A stretch of 64,000 nucleotides of DNA from Colius striatus. Its lineage: Eukaryota; Chordata; Aves; Coliiformes; Coliidae. Of this stretch, positions 24,601 through 34,967 are shown one piece after another; positions within the stretch are counted from its first letter, which is position 1, and each line of letters starts with the position of its first letter. The notes under the pieces are model-generated. The model saw only the letters and a program-made list of their open reading frames with translations. It searched no databases and had not been told where the DNA came from. The stretch spans positions 94,609,867 to 94,673,866 of the forward strand of contig NC_084760.1 of the NCBI RefSeq assembly GCF_028858725.1, read 5' to 3'. The translations under genes were made by a program, and so were the position numbers.

Positions 24601-27600
24601 GAGCTCCGTGACCCCAACAGCATGGCTCCCGCTTTACATATCCCGAAGCACTTGTGAAAAAGCACCAAATTAGGATAGTAGGATTTCATAGCCATGCTGC
24701 ACCAAGAGAAATGGTGAAAGAGATTTCTGGCTTCTTCAACTTGTTATCTGCACTGGGTATTTTCTGAAACCACTGCTTCACAAAAATTGGCAGGCATGTG
24801 AAGAGAACAGTTTCTATTACACTCTGCAGTACACAGAACTGTGGTTTTTTTCTGGATTTACAGTGAAATGTAATACCATATTTATTATGAGGTCATTCAA
24901 TTAAAAAAAAATAATAAAGGAAAACCTTCTGTGGTTGGCAGCATGCCTAAAGCTGACATCAGCAACATCTGGGAGAGCAGAGTAACACCTCACAGATGCT
25001 GAGCAATAATCTCACTGAAGCTAACGGGAAAGGCGTTTGTTCACTGCGTACAAAAATTAGGCCCCCAGCCAACATTCTCCAATTTAAAGTTAGGCACTGC
25101 AATTGCTACTGAGTATCACAAACATGTTCCAAATGTGTCTGCCACAGCATTAAATTTTTCAGATATGAAAGAATGTCTTCTGCAGTTAAGCATTACTGTC
25201 CTTTTTATCCCACCCGAAAAGTTTAGAGCAAAGGCAAAAGGATGTTTTGTTTGATGGATTTGACACACAGAAAGGCGATACCTCCACAATGCTCTGCAGG
25301 AATTCCTGATGCTACTCCCTACCCCAACAGCTGAGGGAGACCTTACAGCCATCGACTCTTGGGAAGTCTTTGAGTTTTGAGGAACTGTTACTTTAGGAAA
25401 TTAATGAGGAAAACCAACTCCTAAGTGTAGTGGGTTCATCCTCATTAAGCAGTTTGCTGATTCTGCTGTCAGCCCTAAATATCAGAGCTTATCAGTGGAC
25501 TGAGAAGTCCACTCCCTAAAGTCTCTTGCATAATCACTTACTGTTCATTATTTCTCTTACAGTGTTTGACTCAGCATTAAATTAGCCTCACAGACAAAAG
25601 GTATGACTATGGGTTTTTTTTGCTTTGAAATGGGAAAAATCATGCTTTTGTGATAACACAACAAACATTAAACAAAATGATCAGATGTATACATCTGCTT
25701 CAATTTAAGGTCACAGTATACCTCTCAGAAAAGGTCATTTTCTTTCCATTTGCAGTAAGATGTGACCTATGATCCTAATGTGATAATCCAAAGAGCCTCA
25801 GTGAACTTGTTCCATTTCCAGAAATGAGATTTAAGAGTGTTACTGCCTACAAGGAATTCAGAAATTGTTTCAAAAGCCACTGATGTGCCAAGCCACAAGC
25901 CTAGAAAGTAGACTTGAAATATTTGATTTGCAGCAATTCTCAGGGGAGTATGTCTGCTCTGAAGCAGCAAAACCACAAATGCTTGGGTTTTCTGTGAAAT
26001 GCATTCCACTGTAGCTTGGCTACAGAGTCTGGAGAAAATTCCCAGACAGGTGATTCAAAAAGATCATGTGTCAGCAGGAGCCTCGAAAGCCACAAAAAAA
26101 CACGACCTGGACAAAATGCAAAAGAATTTCAGGCACGTGAAATTTGGACAGGAAAGAGGAAGGCAGCACGCCCCTCTTAAGAGGGAGAAGGGATATAGCT
26201 ATACAAGGCAGACAGATTCTGTGTTTCAGAGGAAAAGTTGTGACTTCAAGAGGATTCCTGAGCATCTGAAAAATCTGAGAGCCTATGACGGGGCATGGAG
26301 GCAGAGAAATGTCCACCCTATTTTATTATTTCCTTATATACATCAGCACTTAAAGTAAAAAGTGACTGTGCTTCTAAATCTTTCCAAAAGCACGCCTCTA
26401 TGTTTTAGCCCTATGTTTAACTAAAACCCTGAAGAAGTGAACTGTAAGTCCAGACCACCTACAGGGAAAATCCTTTAAGCTATAAATCAATTAGCACTAG
26501 GCCTGGGGACTCATAAGCTGAGCTACAAGGTCCTTTGCAAAGTTTGGAGGCAGGGAACCTGTATCTAAAAGTACATTGGTTATGCAATCTATTCAGATAA
26601 TGTGTTTGGGAGAAAGCAAGACCCAACCGTAAGCTGCCTAATGAACAAGTGGGCAGTAAGGGCTCTTGCCAGTGTGAAAGCAAGAGACACCAACAACTTT
26701 CCAGTGAGGCCTTGTTTCTGGGAACTGTGTTTTATGTCAGTATAGGACAAGGCTTCTCACTGGGCTCATTATACTATGCTGAAATGTTTTTGAATTAACG
26801 TAGTCAACTGAGTCCTCATGGAGAAAATGTTTCCCAGATACAGAGTTCCTGTGCAAAGTCCTTTGGTATCTGTGAGACAGGAATGTTGTAGCTAGCTTGA
26901 ATGCTTTTGAAATTTCAACCATCACTTCAAATGCCATAAAATTGCCCTTTCTCTCTTGTGAGCACAAATTTGAGGATACCGAAGCAAGACATATTTGTGC
27001 CTGTACATTGCAACTTCTGGTGATCAGGGAAGAAATCACACTTCATTGATGAGGTGTTTCACCATATATAGCATGAAAATCACAACACGGACTGCACAAA
27101 CTCGATGCTTACCAGCTTCCACCCTTCTCTGTTCCTGCCCACATGCTTTATAACCTTGCTTGTGCACACCAGCATCAAAGGGATATAAACTCTGGTGCAG
27201 ATTTAGAAGCAGAGCCCTTCATTTATGTAAGGTGAGGCAAGAAGAATTACAGGAAACGTAATGCTGTCAAATGTCCCCCTGCTATTTTACATTGCGCTAA
27301 AAGTAAGAGGAGATCAGATATCTCTTTTTTTTAAAATGAGAACAGTATTTTCCCCCATTATAAACAGAGTAATTCATCTTACTCCAGGTTTGTTCCAAAA
27401 CCTGCTTTATAAAGTGGTTTTTCCCATTTTATAGCCTGACACATTTTCAGCATTGATTTGTTTGTTTTTCTTAATGGGCAAAACTGTTGTACTGATGCAC
27501 CTTGGTGCTGGGCAATATTAACAATTGGTGGTTCATGGCTGACACTTGAAAGTGTGGGCATTAAGTGATGGATTAAACTTGTCATTCAAAAGCTCCATCC

Positions 27601-28984
27601 TGCTTTTATCTGTGGCATGCTCTGGCCTTGATAAAGATGCTCACCAAATAAGAAAAAATGCTTGGAGTCGTCAATAAGAAAAGAGGAGAGATGAATCTGG
27701 ATGAAAGTGAGAAAATATTTCATACAACTGATGAGTCATCTATTTTTATTTTCCATATGTAATTCCAGGGATGTGTAGAAAGCTTTGGCTAGGGGATACT
27801 CAATGAAAAAGCAGCAGCTTGGCTGGAATTGAGCACCAAATTTGCAATCAGGCTCTTAATTAGAACACAAACACTGTCAAATAGTAACATTATCACCTAT
27901 AATTGGTCCAACAGAAAGAAACACTAATTGTGACATTAGCAGCAGAATGCATTCAGGCAGGATCTCTGTTAAAATGCAAACAGGCTAATTGACATGATGA
28001 GGAAGATGTAAAAAAGAAGGTAATAAAAGAGGCTATTATGCTTTATCTTGGCAAATGGAAGGCTACTTTAGAAACACTCAATAGCCAAAGAAAGGGCAGG
28101 TAGCTTAAGCAAAGCACTAAATGAAATAATGAGCATTGTTGATTCACTGCCTTTGTCTCAGGGAGCCAGAGTGATTACAAAGGGATGAGCAAGAGCCAGA
28201 ATCTACTTTCTGCCTCATTAGTGTAAATTCACAGTAGCTTCATTCAAGTCAGCACAGTTGATATTTACAGGCTTTGAGATCTGGCACCTCAGTTACAAGC
28301 TCTGGATCAACATCTCACTCTTCTCAGGACTCTGAGCAGCAAGGCAGAGAGTAAGAAAATTAACTCATGCCTTCTGTAAACTGGATGCAAATTGATCAGC
28401 AGTTTTTGTGCCTAACCCTAGACATAAGATCTAGGGAAAGTGAAGGCTGGATCCCATTGATCTAACACACCTGCCAGGCAGTTCTGTTCAGCAGGCACAC
28501 ACTGAACACAAGCGCAACCACACTCTGTGGAGGGCCCATGGGTGCTTCTCCATGAAGTCTACTGTCCTCCTACAGAGTCTCAAAATATACATTGCCAGAT
28601 CCCATTTGTAGCTCTTTCTGTATTCTTACTGCCAAGCTGACATGTCTAGATAAAACAAAATTTTATCTGTGACTGGTCCCCATCTCTCTCTTTGAAACGC
28701 TTGTTGAGTACAGATGCTTTTCTTTGAGGCCTGACACTGCACCTTGGATCTAACATATCCCCAGATAACCAATGCCTTGTATTGGGAACATGGTGGGAGG
28801 ATGAAAATGGCATCTCACTGTCTTCTGTACACCACTAGGAGTACTTATACTTAGTCATCATTCTTCTTTCCCAAAATCTAGCTGAAATATCGTCTCCTCC
28901 TTGATAGCTCAGCTTAGTTTCTCAACAATATTAATCTCCTTTTACTCTGCTGATACTCTAACATGCCTGTCCAAAACAGAGTAC
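21667..28984. other. Intergenic, no gene recognised
   Basis: More than 7 kb without a recognised gene or assignable repeat. A 119-codon plus-strand frame at 25999-26358 is Lys/Arg/His-rich but shows no known domain and no splice context I trust. The subregion 27895-28260 has several TAAT-type homeodomain cores and looks like a possible conserved non-coding element (see findings). Confidence 0.5.
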
Positions 28985-30164
28985 TGAGGGCATTGGCACA
29001 AGTGCTCGTCAAACCACTTTCTATCATTTACCAGCAGTCCTGGCTAACTGGTGAGGTCCCAGTGGACAGGAGGTGAGACAATGTGACACCTGTCTACAAG
29101 AAGGACGGGAAGGAGTATGCGGGGAAGTACAGGCTTGTCAGCCTGACCTCAGTGCCGGGGAAGGATATGGAACAGGTAATTCTGAGTGCCATCATGAGGC
29201 ACATACAGGACACCAAGGGGTGAGGGCCTGTCATCATGGCTTTATGAAAGGCAGGTCCTGCTTGACCGGTCTGATCTCCTTCTATGACAAGATGACCTGC
29301 TTAGTGGATGAAGGAAGGGCTGTGGACATTGGTCCACCTGGACTTTAGTTAGGGCTTCAACATAGTCTCCCACAACATCCTCCTGGAGAAAATGTCTTCC
29401 CATGGCTTGGACAGACATACTCTTCATTGGGTGGAAAACTATCTGAATAGCCAGGCCTGGAGAGTGGTGGGGAATGGAGTTTAATCCAGTGAGTAGCCAC
29501 TCACCAGTGGTGTTCCCACTGTTGAGGCCTATTCTATTTAACACCTTTATCAGTGATCTGGATGAGGGGATTGGGTGTTGATGACAGTCAGTTTGCTGAT
29601 GACACCAAGAAGGGCAGGAGTGTAGAATTGCTTGAGAGCAAGAAGGCTCTTCAGAAGGACCTGGACAGGCTGGAGCAATGGGCCAAGGCCAACTGTATGA
29701 GGTTCAGTAAGGCCAAGTGTTGGGTTGGGCCACAACAACTCTATGCAATGCTAAAGGCTTGGGGCAGAGTGGCTAGAAAGCTATCTGTCAGAAAAGGACC
29801 TGGGAGTGTTAGTTGAAAGCCAGCTGAACATGAGCCAGCAGTGTGCCCAGGTGGCCAAGAAGCCCAATGGCATCCTGGCTTGTATCAGAAAGTGTGACCA
29901 GCAGGACCAGGGAAGTGATTATGCCCCTGTACTCAGCACTAGTGAAGTCACATCTCAAGCACTGTGTCCAGACGAAACAGCCTCAAGTTGCGCCAGGGGT
30001 AGTTGGGATTGGATATTAGAAAAAACTTCTTCACTGAACACTGGAACAGGCTGCCCAGGGATGTCATGATTTAGTGGTGGGCTTGTCAGTGATAGGTTAG
30101 TGGTTGGACTTGATGATCTTAGAGGTCTCTTCCAATCAAATCGATACTGTGATTCTGTGATCTC
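28985..30164 (+). mobile_element. CR1 LINE with broken reverse transcriptase and internal deletion
   Basis: The plus strand begins in ORF2 upstream of the RT palm, near a GGCACAAGTGCTCGTCAAACC sequence. It continues through decayed RT with stops and frameshifts: GFMKGRSCLTGLISF in one frame near 29240, and QFADDTKKGR near 29590, which holds the FADD catalytic-box remnant. It ends in a CR1 3' terminus with GACTTGATGATCTTAGAGG and a short tail at 30164. Between about 29970 and 29978 the copy jumps from the end of ORF2 to the 3' UTR, so roughly 200-300 bases of the usual CR1 are missing. No intact protein remains. Confidence 0.92.
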
Positions 30165-31796
30165 CATATTTGTCTGTTGAAGCCTTTCCAAGGCAGTGTT
30201 AGCTACTGAGCTAATGCTGTTTAGATCCTCAGCTAAGTACATGCAGAAATGTTAAGACAAAGCAAATTCTAATGCTTGCTGAGTCTATTATATACCCATC
30301 TTCCACTCACAGAACTCCAGTTTCCAATAGTCTTCTGATTGATTTTGAGGCCGCATGACACTGCTCACCTCTACATGCCTAGTCATATTTCCCATGAAGT
30401 TCTGGCAAAGGTGAACATGGATATGTGAAATTTCCTGGGTCTTGTCCAACATCTACACAGTTACAATTAAAGCCCCAACAGGTAATACAGTTTTCCTGGC
30501 ACAAATATTTTAATGTTTGAAGTTTGTGAATCTTTTATCAGCAGAATGTGCCTTGCAGAGGTGCGACACCCTCAATTCTGGCACACTGTTATGCTGCCAT
30601 TCAAGTCCCCTGTCTGGCTTGTTCTCTCTCACTTTTTTTGCTGGCGCTGAAATATAGACCTACCAATGTGACTTTTTTTCTCCTTTGTAAAGGTTAGCAC
30701 TGTATTTAATCCCCCCTCCCTCATCCTTTGAGACTTCCTTGGTTTTCCTCCGCTTTTCTAAATTAATTGCCAGTGACAGAGTCAATTCATTAGCTAAATT
30801 AAAAACCTGGGAAGCATATTGTCCAGATCTGCTGATCCCAACCTATCAGTGAGCTGAACAAAGTATTTCCTTACCTGGCCTTCATTAGTGGTTGTATTGG
30901 CTAGGCTTCTATTCCCTCCCAAATGTTCATACCACTCTTCCCTGTTAAAGACTACTTAAAAAAGGAGATAAAAAGGCAGGCCAGCAACTCAAGGACTGGA
31001 GATCCCTCATTGATTTCTTTGCCTCTCTTATTCGTTAATGGGTCCATTTTCACTTTTTCGATGTATTAACAGCTGTTCCTATTTCATTTAAAGACTATTA
31101 ATAGAGACACCTCTTCATTTCAGTTTTCAGCTCTAACCTTCTTGTATTTCGTGGGACTGAAACAAGGTAATGCAGTGGGAGAAATACACATTTACATCCT
31201 TTGATGCACTACCTATTTACTCTAGACTGTTAAATAATAGCCCATTAGCTGTCATGAGTCTCAGACCCCTACTTTTCCTTTTTCCCAAGCAGATGCACAT
31301 GATTTCATTGACTGTTATGTGTGCTTTAGGAATTCAAAGCTGCATCAATCACATAAATGCAGGTAAAGACCACCCTCCCTTCATCTTGTCCCCAAGCATC
31401 TCAGGGCTTTTCCCATATTGTCCCAAAGGGAACATCCCCTAAAAAAGGTAGCAGAGCTTCTTGTGGCTGTGTAAGCACCCACACCAGTGACACTGACCAG
31501 AAACAAATTCCCTTACTTCAAGGTCTGGCACATCAAAAAACCTTTACTGTTCAACAGCTTTTTTGATAAATGTAGTAGAAAAGACATAAGCTGAAAAGAT
31601 AAAGAGTGCCTGATTCAACTCCAGGCAACACCAACAAATATGAATGGAGAATGTGGGAGAAAGCCATCATACATTTTTAATCTCATTCTGATAAGAGATC
31701 AGTGAGCAAAGTTTCTATTCATGCCAGTCTGACTTATTTTTGGGGCCAACTTTGTCTTCCCAGTTAAGACAAAAGTCAATGAAATGCCTGTATCAT
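30165..31796. other. Intergenic, no gene recognised
   Basis: Only short chance open frames are seen and no assignable repeat. Pyrimidine-rich patches occur at about 30700-30750. Confidence 0.5.
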
Positions 31797-32085
31797 TTCA
31801 TAGAATAACAGAATCATAGAATGGTAGGGGTTGGAAGGGACCTTTAGAGATCATTTAGTCCAACCCCCCTTACAAAGCAAGTCCACCTAGATCAGGTCAC
31901 ACGGGAATGTGTCCAGGTGGGTCCTGAAGACCTCCAAGGAAGGAGACTCCACAACACCCCTGGACAGCCTGTGTCACTGCTCCGTCACCCCCACAGTGAA
32001 ACAGTTTTTCCTTATGTTTAAATGAAACTTTTTGTGTTCCAGCTTCATCCCATTACCCCTTGTCCTGTCACTAGATACAATTAAA
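31797..32085 (-). mobile_element. CR1 LINE 3' end, about 290 bases
   Basis: The plus strand begins TCATAGAATAACAGAATC and continues GGTTGGAAGGGACCTTTAG, then CTCCAAGGAAGGAGACTCC and CATTACCCCTTGTCCTGTC. This is antisense CR1 3' UTR closely related to the younger copy at 19626-20252. It is 5'-truncated before ORF2 and lies about 2 kb upstream of the ALK CpG island. Confidence 0.92.
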
Positions 32086-32232
32086 AAATAATGATGCCCC
32101 AAGAGAAAGAGTAAATTTGAGAAGACATGGTCTGTCTTAGCAAGATGTTGAGCACAAAGGAATCAAGAAAATTATTCTAGTCCTTGCACATGAGTGCAAA
32201 TCTCAACCGTGTCCTGGGTCTATCCAGCTATG

Positions 32233-32583
32233 TTAAATGAGAGACTTACCACTCACCAAAATGAGCACAGCATTGGCTCCATTTGATTGAACCCTGGAGG
32301 AAAATATCGAGAACTGAAAACTGTAGAAGTCCCACATCAGCAATTCATTTGATGGAAATCTGATCTCTGCAGGCAGGAAAAGAGACCATAATAACCAGTT
32401 TGGAGAGATTTTTACAACATTTCCTGTGCCCACCACACCATTTTCTGCAATAATTGTCATTCCTCTCACCAGCATGTGGTACTCAGGTGGAGTAGGACGA
32501 TAGCCCAAAATGACATGGTGAAGAGGGCAGGTTGGAGGATGCAGTTCTAAGTTTACGATTGCGCATGTTTCTGTGATTATCCA
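32233..32583 (-). other. Unrecognised minus-strand open frame with splice-like borders, divergent from ALK
   Basis: A 116-codon stop-free stretch reads on the minus strand from 32583 to the TAA at 32233. It starts exactly after a pyrimidine-rich acceptor-like sequence (CTTCTTTAACTCTAG). It contains a donor-like CTG|GTGAGAG (last exon base 32470), a second acceptor-like TTTCCTGCCTGCAG (exon would begin at 32366) and donor-like GTGAGT and GTAAGT near the end (exon end 32257 or 32250). This could be two exons of about 114 and 110-117 bases. The translation is not low-complexity (it includes CAIVNLELHPPTCPLHHV and EYHMLVRGMTII), but I recognise no family. It could equally be chance or a non-coding divergent transcript from the ALK promoter. 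Confidence 0.25.
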
Positions 32584-33739
32584 CTAGAGTTAAAGAAGAG
32601 GTTGAATGAACAGTCCAGTGGCCCGTAATTAATTCAAGCCATTCAACATTTTTCTCCAGCGAGGAACCTGAGCTCCAAGGAACAGAAGCATATGGCTCAA
32701 TCCGAAATACCTCTGTGTTGGATTTTATGTTACAGAACCCTTGTATGTACTTCAGTATGTTTCCAGTTGCCTTCCTCTTCTAATAAAAGGACGGCTGAGC
32801 CTCAGAGTATTGCTAAAGGTGAATGATTAGGGTTCTCATATTAGGCAAGTGAATATAAGAGACTCAGAAATAAAGGAAAGCAGAGAGAAAACAAGGGGAC
32901 GACCAAAGCCAGGTTGCGAAAATGCTAATATCTTGGATGGGCTATGCATCTGCACACCTGTATGAGGCTTGATGCAGCATAGAAGCAGCTTCTTTTTGAT
33001 ACAAAGTACATTATCTAACTAATCCTCTGGCGATCACCCTCAAGTTCCTTCCTCAACTCTTCCATACAGAAAAGATCTTAGTTGCCTTTTCAAGCATCGT
33101 GTCTGCAATTATGCTCTTCAGCACTACAATTATGGAGGCATTACACTGCGGTTCTGCTCCACAATATCTGTATCTTAACATTAATTTGATATAAGCAGAA
33201 GAATAAGCGCATGACAGAATAATTGCACTCTAATGATTATATAGTTAAAGTACCTGGATTATAAAAATATACATGCATTAAGTATCAAACTAAAGAGATA
33301 ATAATAAGTCATTAATTCATATAGGCAACTTCCAGAAATATGAATGAGTTATGATTAGCTATCCTGAGGCATAGCACTAATGTAATTACAGTAATTATGT
33401 TGTATTTATTAAAGGTAAGAAAGGGGAAATTGTTGCATGAACTTTTCTTGAGGCTGTTGTTTTCATTCCGAAATGGAAGAATTTTGTTCGTTTTTTTAGA
33501 ATGACTTATGTGCTAACATTTCTCCTCCTCTACTTCTCATCTCTTTTTTTTTTTTCCCCTACAGGGGAAAGACATCCAGGGTTGGGGGACATCCAAGACA
33601 TTTTGGGGACGTCAGCCTTTAAGGAGGTAATGAAGCCAGAAATAAAAGGAAGGTAAGACAGGGAGGCAAAGGAAGGATGAGAAGGGAAAGGAGAGAACCG
33701 AATAGCTCTGCCTGTCATTGCCTCCACGGAGAAGCAGAG
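32584..33739. other. AT-rich flank immediately upstream of the ALK CpG island
   Basis: No gene or recognisable interspersed repeat is seen here. The segment at about 33180-33420 is very AT-rich with many TAAT cores (TAATGATTAT, TAATGTAATTACAG), which may mark a homeodomain-type regulatory region or simply AT-rich DNA. A T-rich run followed by a CTACAG sequence sits at about 33545-33565. Confidence 0.4.
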
Positions 33740-34053
33740 AAGAGGCGGGGAATGGGATGCCGGAGCCCCTCAAGACGCGCGGGCGGCGGCCGGGCTTAGG
33801 GGCCGGTGTCCGGTCCCGGCCCCAGCGGGCCATGCGGAGATGCGGCTGCAGCCCTGCCCTTCCCAGAGCCGCGGGCCGTCCCCCCAGCCCCCAGCCCGGG
33901 GTCCACGCGTCCGCCACCCGCCATCCCCAGAGCCGTGCGCGCGGTCCCGGGGCGGGCGCTCTCTCGGCGGGGCTGCGAGCGCCCGGCAGCCGCCGGGCCG
34001 TTTTTTTCCTCAATGAACGCGCCGGCAGCCGCCGCGCGGCCGGTCCGCGCCCG

Positions 34054-34063
34054 CCCCGCCCCC
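34054..34063 (-). promoter_or_regulatory. GC box (Sp/KLF-type), CCCCGCCCCC
   Basis: A consensus GC box read on the minus strand (GGGGGCGGGG) lies 6 bases before an octamer motif and about 320 bases before the ALK start codon. GC boxes are common in islands, so the match alone is weak. Its value lies in the cluster with the neighbouring elements. Confidence 0.5.
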
Positions 34064-34068
34064 GGTAC

Positions 34069-34076
34069 ATTTGCAT
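34069..34076 (+). promoter_or_regulatory. Perfect octamer ATTTGCAT (POU-factor site)
   Basis: This is an exact ATTTGCAT octamer in an otherwise extremely GC-rich promoter, where such an AT-rich word is unlikely by chance. Octamers bind POU-domain factors (OCT and BRN classes), several of which act in neural tissue, in line with neural expression of ALK. Binding is inferred from the motif only. Confidence 0.55.
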
Positions 34077-34098
34077 AATGACGGCTGCCGGGGACCGC

Positions 34099-34103
34099 AT
34101 TGG
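34099..34103 (-). promoter_or_regulatory. Inverted CCAAT box (ATTGG)
   Basis: The context GCATTGGCTG is the usual NF-Y type reverse CCAAT box. NF-Y sites typically sit 60-100 bases upstream of the start site, which would suggest initiation around 34160-34200 if this one is used. Confidence 0.5.
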
Positions 34104-34126
34104 CTGCTGGCGGGCGGGCTCGGGCG

Positions 34127-34134
34127 TGATGTCA
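34127..34134 (+). promoter_or_regulatory. CRE-like site TGATGTCA
   Basis: It differs at one base from the palindromic CRE TGACGTCA and lies within 30 bases of the CCAAT box. ATF/CREB or AP-1 family binding is plausible. It also contains the TGA that closes the ALK reading frame upstream of its start codon. Confidence 0.4.
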
Positions 34135-34148
34135 GCGCTCGCTGGGTA

Positions 34149-34295
34149 ATGCCTGCGTTGTGGCGGGTAGTTGGAGCCGGCAAAGCCCGCGCAGCGGCGG
34201 CTCTGGGCGGACCGGCCCGGCGGCGGCCCCGCGTTCCCCGGGGCGGACCGGCTTCGCGCTCCCCGGGCGGGCCGGCCCGGCGCGCCGCTTCCTGA
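34149..34295 (+). other. Upstream ORF candidate in the ALK 5' leader (48 codons)
   Basis: The ATG at 34149 opens a 48-residue Arg/Ala/Pro/Gly-rich frame ending in TGA at 34293-34295, 89 bases before the ALK ATG and in a different frame. The ATG has G at -3 but C at +4. It would matter only if transcription starts upstream of 34149. The peptide resembles translated CpG island rather than a selected protein. Confidence 0.3.
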
Positions 34296-34384
34296 CGCCG
34301 CTCGGTAGCCTCCTAGCGCCGCGGACGCAGGACGGGGCGCGGCGCCCCGCGGGGCGCCGTACGGCCGCCACGGGTGGGCAGGTC

Positions 34385-34967
34385 ATGGCGGGGGGCAGGC
34401 TGCCCGCCCGCCTCCTGGCCGCCGCCTGCCTCGCCCTGAGCTTGGCCCCGGGAGCGGCGGGGCCGCGGGAGAGCCCCGGCTTGTCGCGGCTGCAGAGGAG
34501 GAGCCTGGCGGTGGACTTCGTCGTGCCCTCGCTGTTTCGCACCTACGTGCGGGAGCTGGTGCTGGGGCCGCCGGGGCGCGCCGCGGCGCGGTGCCGCCTG
34601 CGGCTGGACTGCGCGCCTCTGCTGCGCGTTGCCCGCGGGGGGCTGCCGCGGGCCGCGCCGCCCGCCTCCCCCGGCGGGCCCTCGGCGGCAGGGCGGCGGC
34701 TGCGGCGCGCCAAGCAGCTGGTGCTGGAGGTGGGCGAGGGAAGCCTGCGGGACGGCTGCGCCGGCGAACCGCCGCCGGGCTCCGGCGGGGCGCAGCTGGA
34801 GTTCAACCTCACCGAGCTCTTCGCCTGGTGGCTCCGCGCCGGCGACGGGCGGCTGCGGGTGCGGCTGATGCCCGAGCGCCGCGGCGCCCTCCCCGGCAGC
34901 GAGCGCGGGCTGTCGGCGGCCATCCGCGCCGCCCGCCCCCGCCTCCTCTTCCACGTCTCGGCGGCAG
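34385..34967 (+). CDS. ALK: ALK receptor tyrosine kinase, coding exon 1 (N-terminal ectodomain)
   Basis: This exon encodes the first 194 residues of ALK, a cell-surface receptor tyrosine kinase of the insulin-receptor superfamily that is active mainly in the developing nervous system. Residues 1-26 form a signal peptide with a Leu/Ala-rich core. Residues 35-52 (RLQRRSLAVDFVVPSLFR) match the start of the mature ALK N-terminal region almost exactly. Residues 106-115 (LRRAKQLVLE), 139-149 (EFNLTELFAWW) and 156-163 (RLRVRLMP) also follow the vertebrate ALK pattern, with one N-glycosylation sequon at N141. The basic N-terminal segment corresponds to the region reported as heparin-binding in human ALK. 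The start is the first in-frame ATG after a stop at 34127-34129 and has G at -3 and +4. The exon ends after the first base of a codon (phase 1) at CAG|GTGAGC. MAM, LDLa, glycine-rich and kinase domains lie on later exons outside the window. By my recollection it is roughly 30 residues shorter than human exon 1, mostly in low-complexity linkers. LTK is the only serious alternative, and this N-terminal region fits ALK better. Confidence 0.93.

Noticed and set aside
25999..26358. 119-codon basic plus-strand frame
   Set aside because: No recognisable family, no conserved motif and no supporting splice sites.
33612..34149. Opposing open frames of 140-160 codons upstream of ALK
   Set aside because: Same CpG-island effect, with low-complexity composition and no domain.
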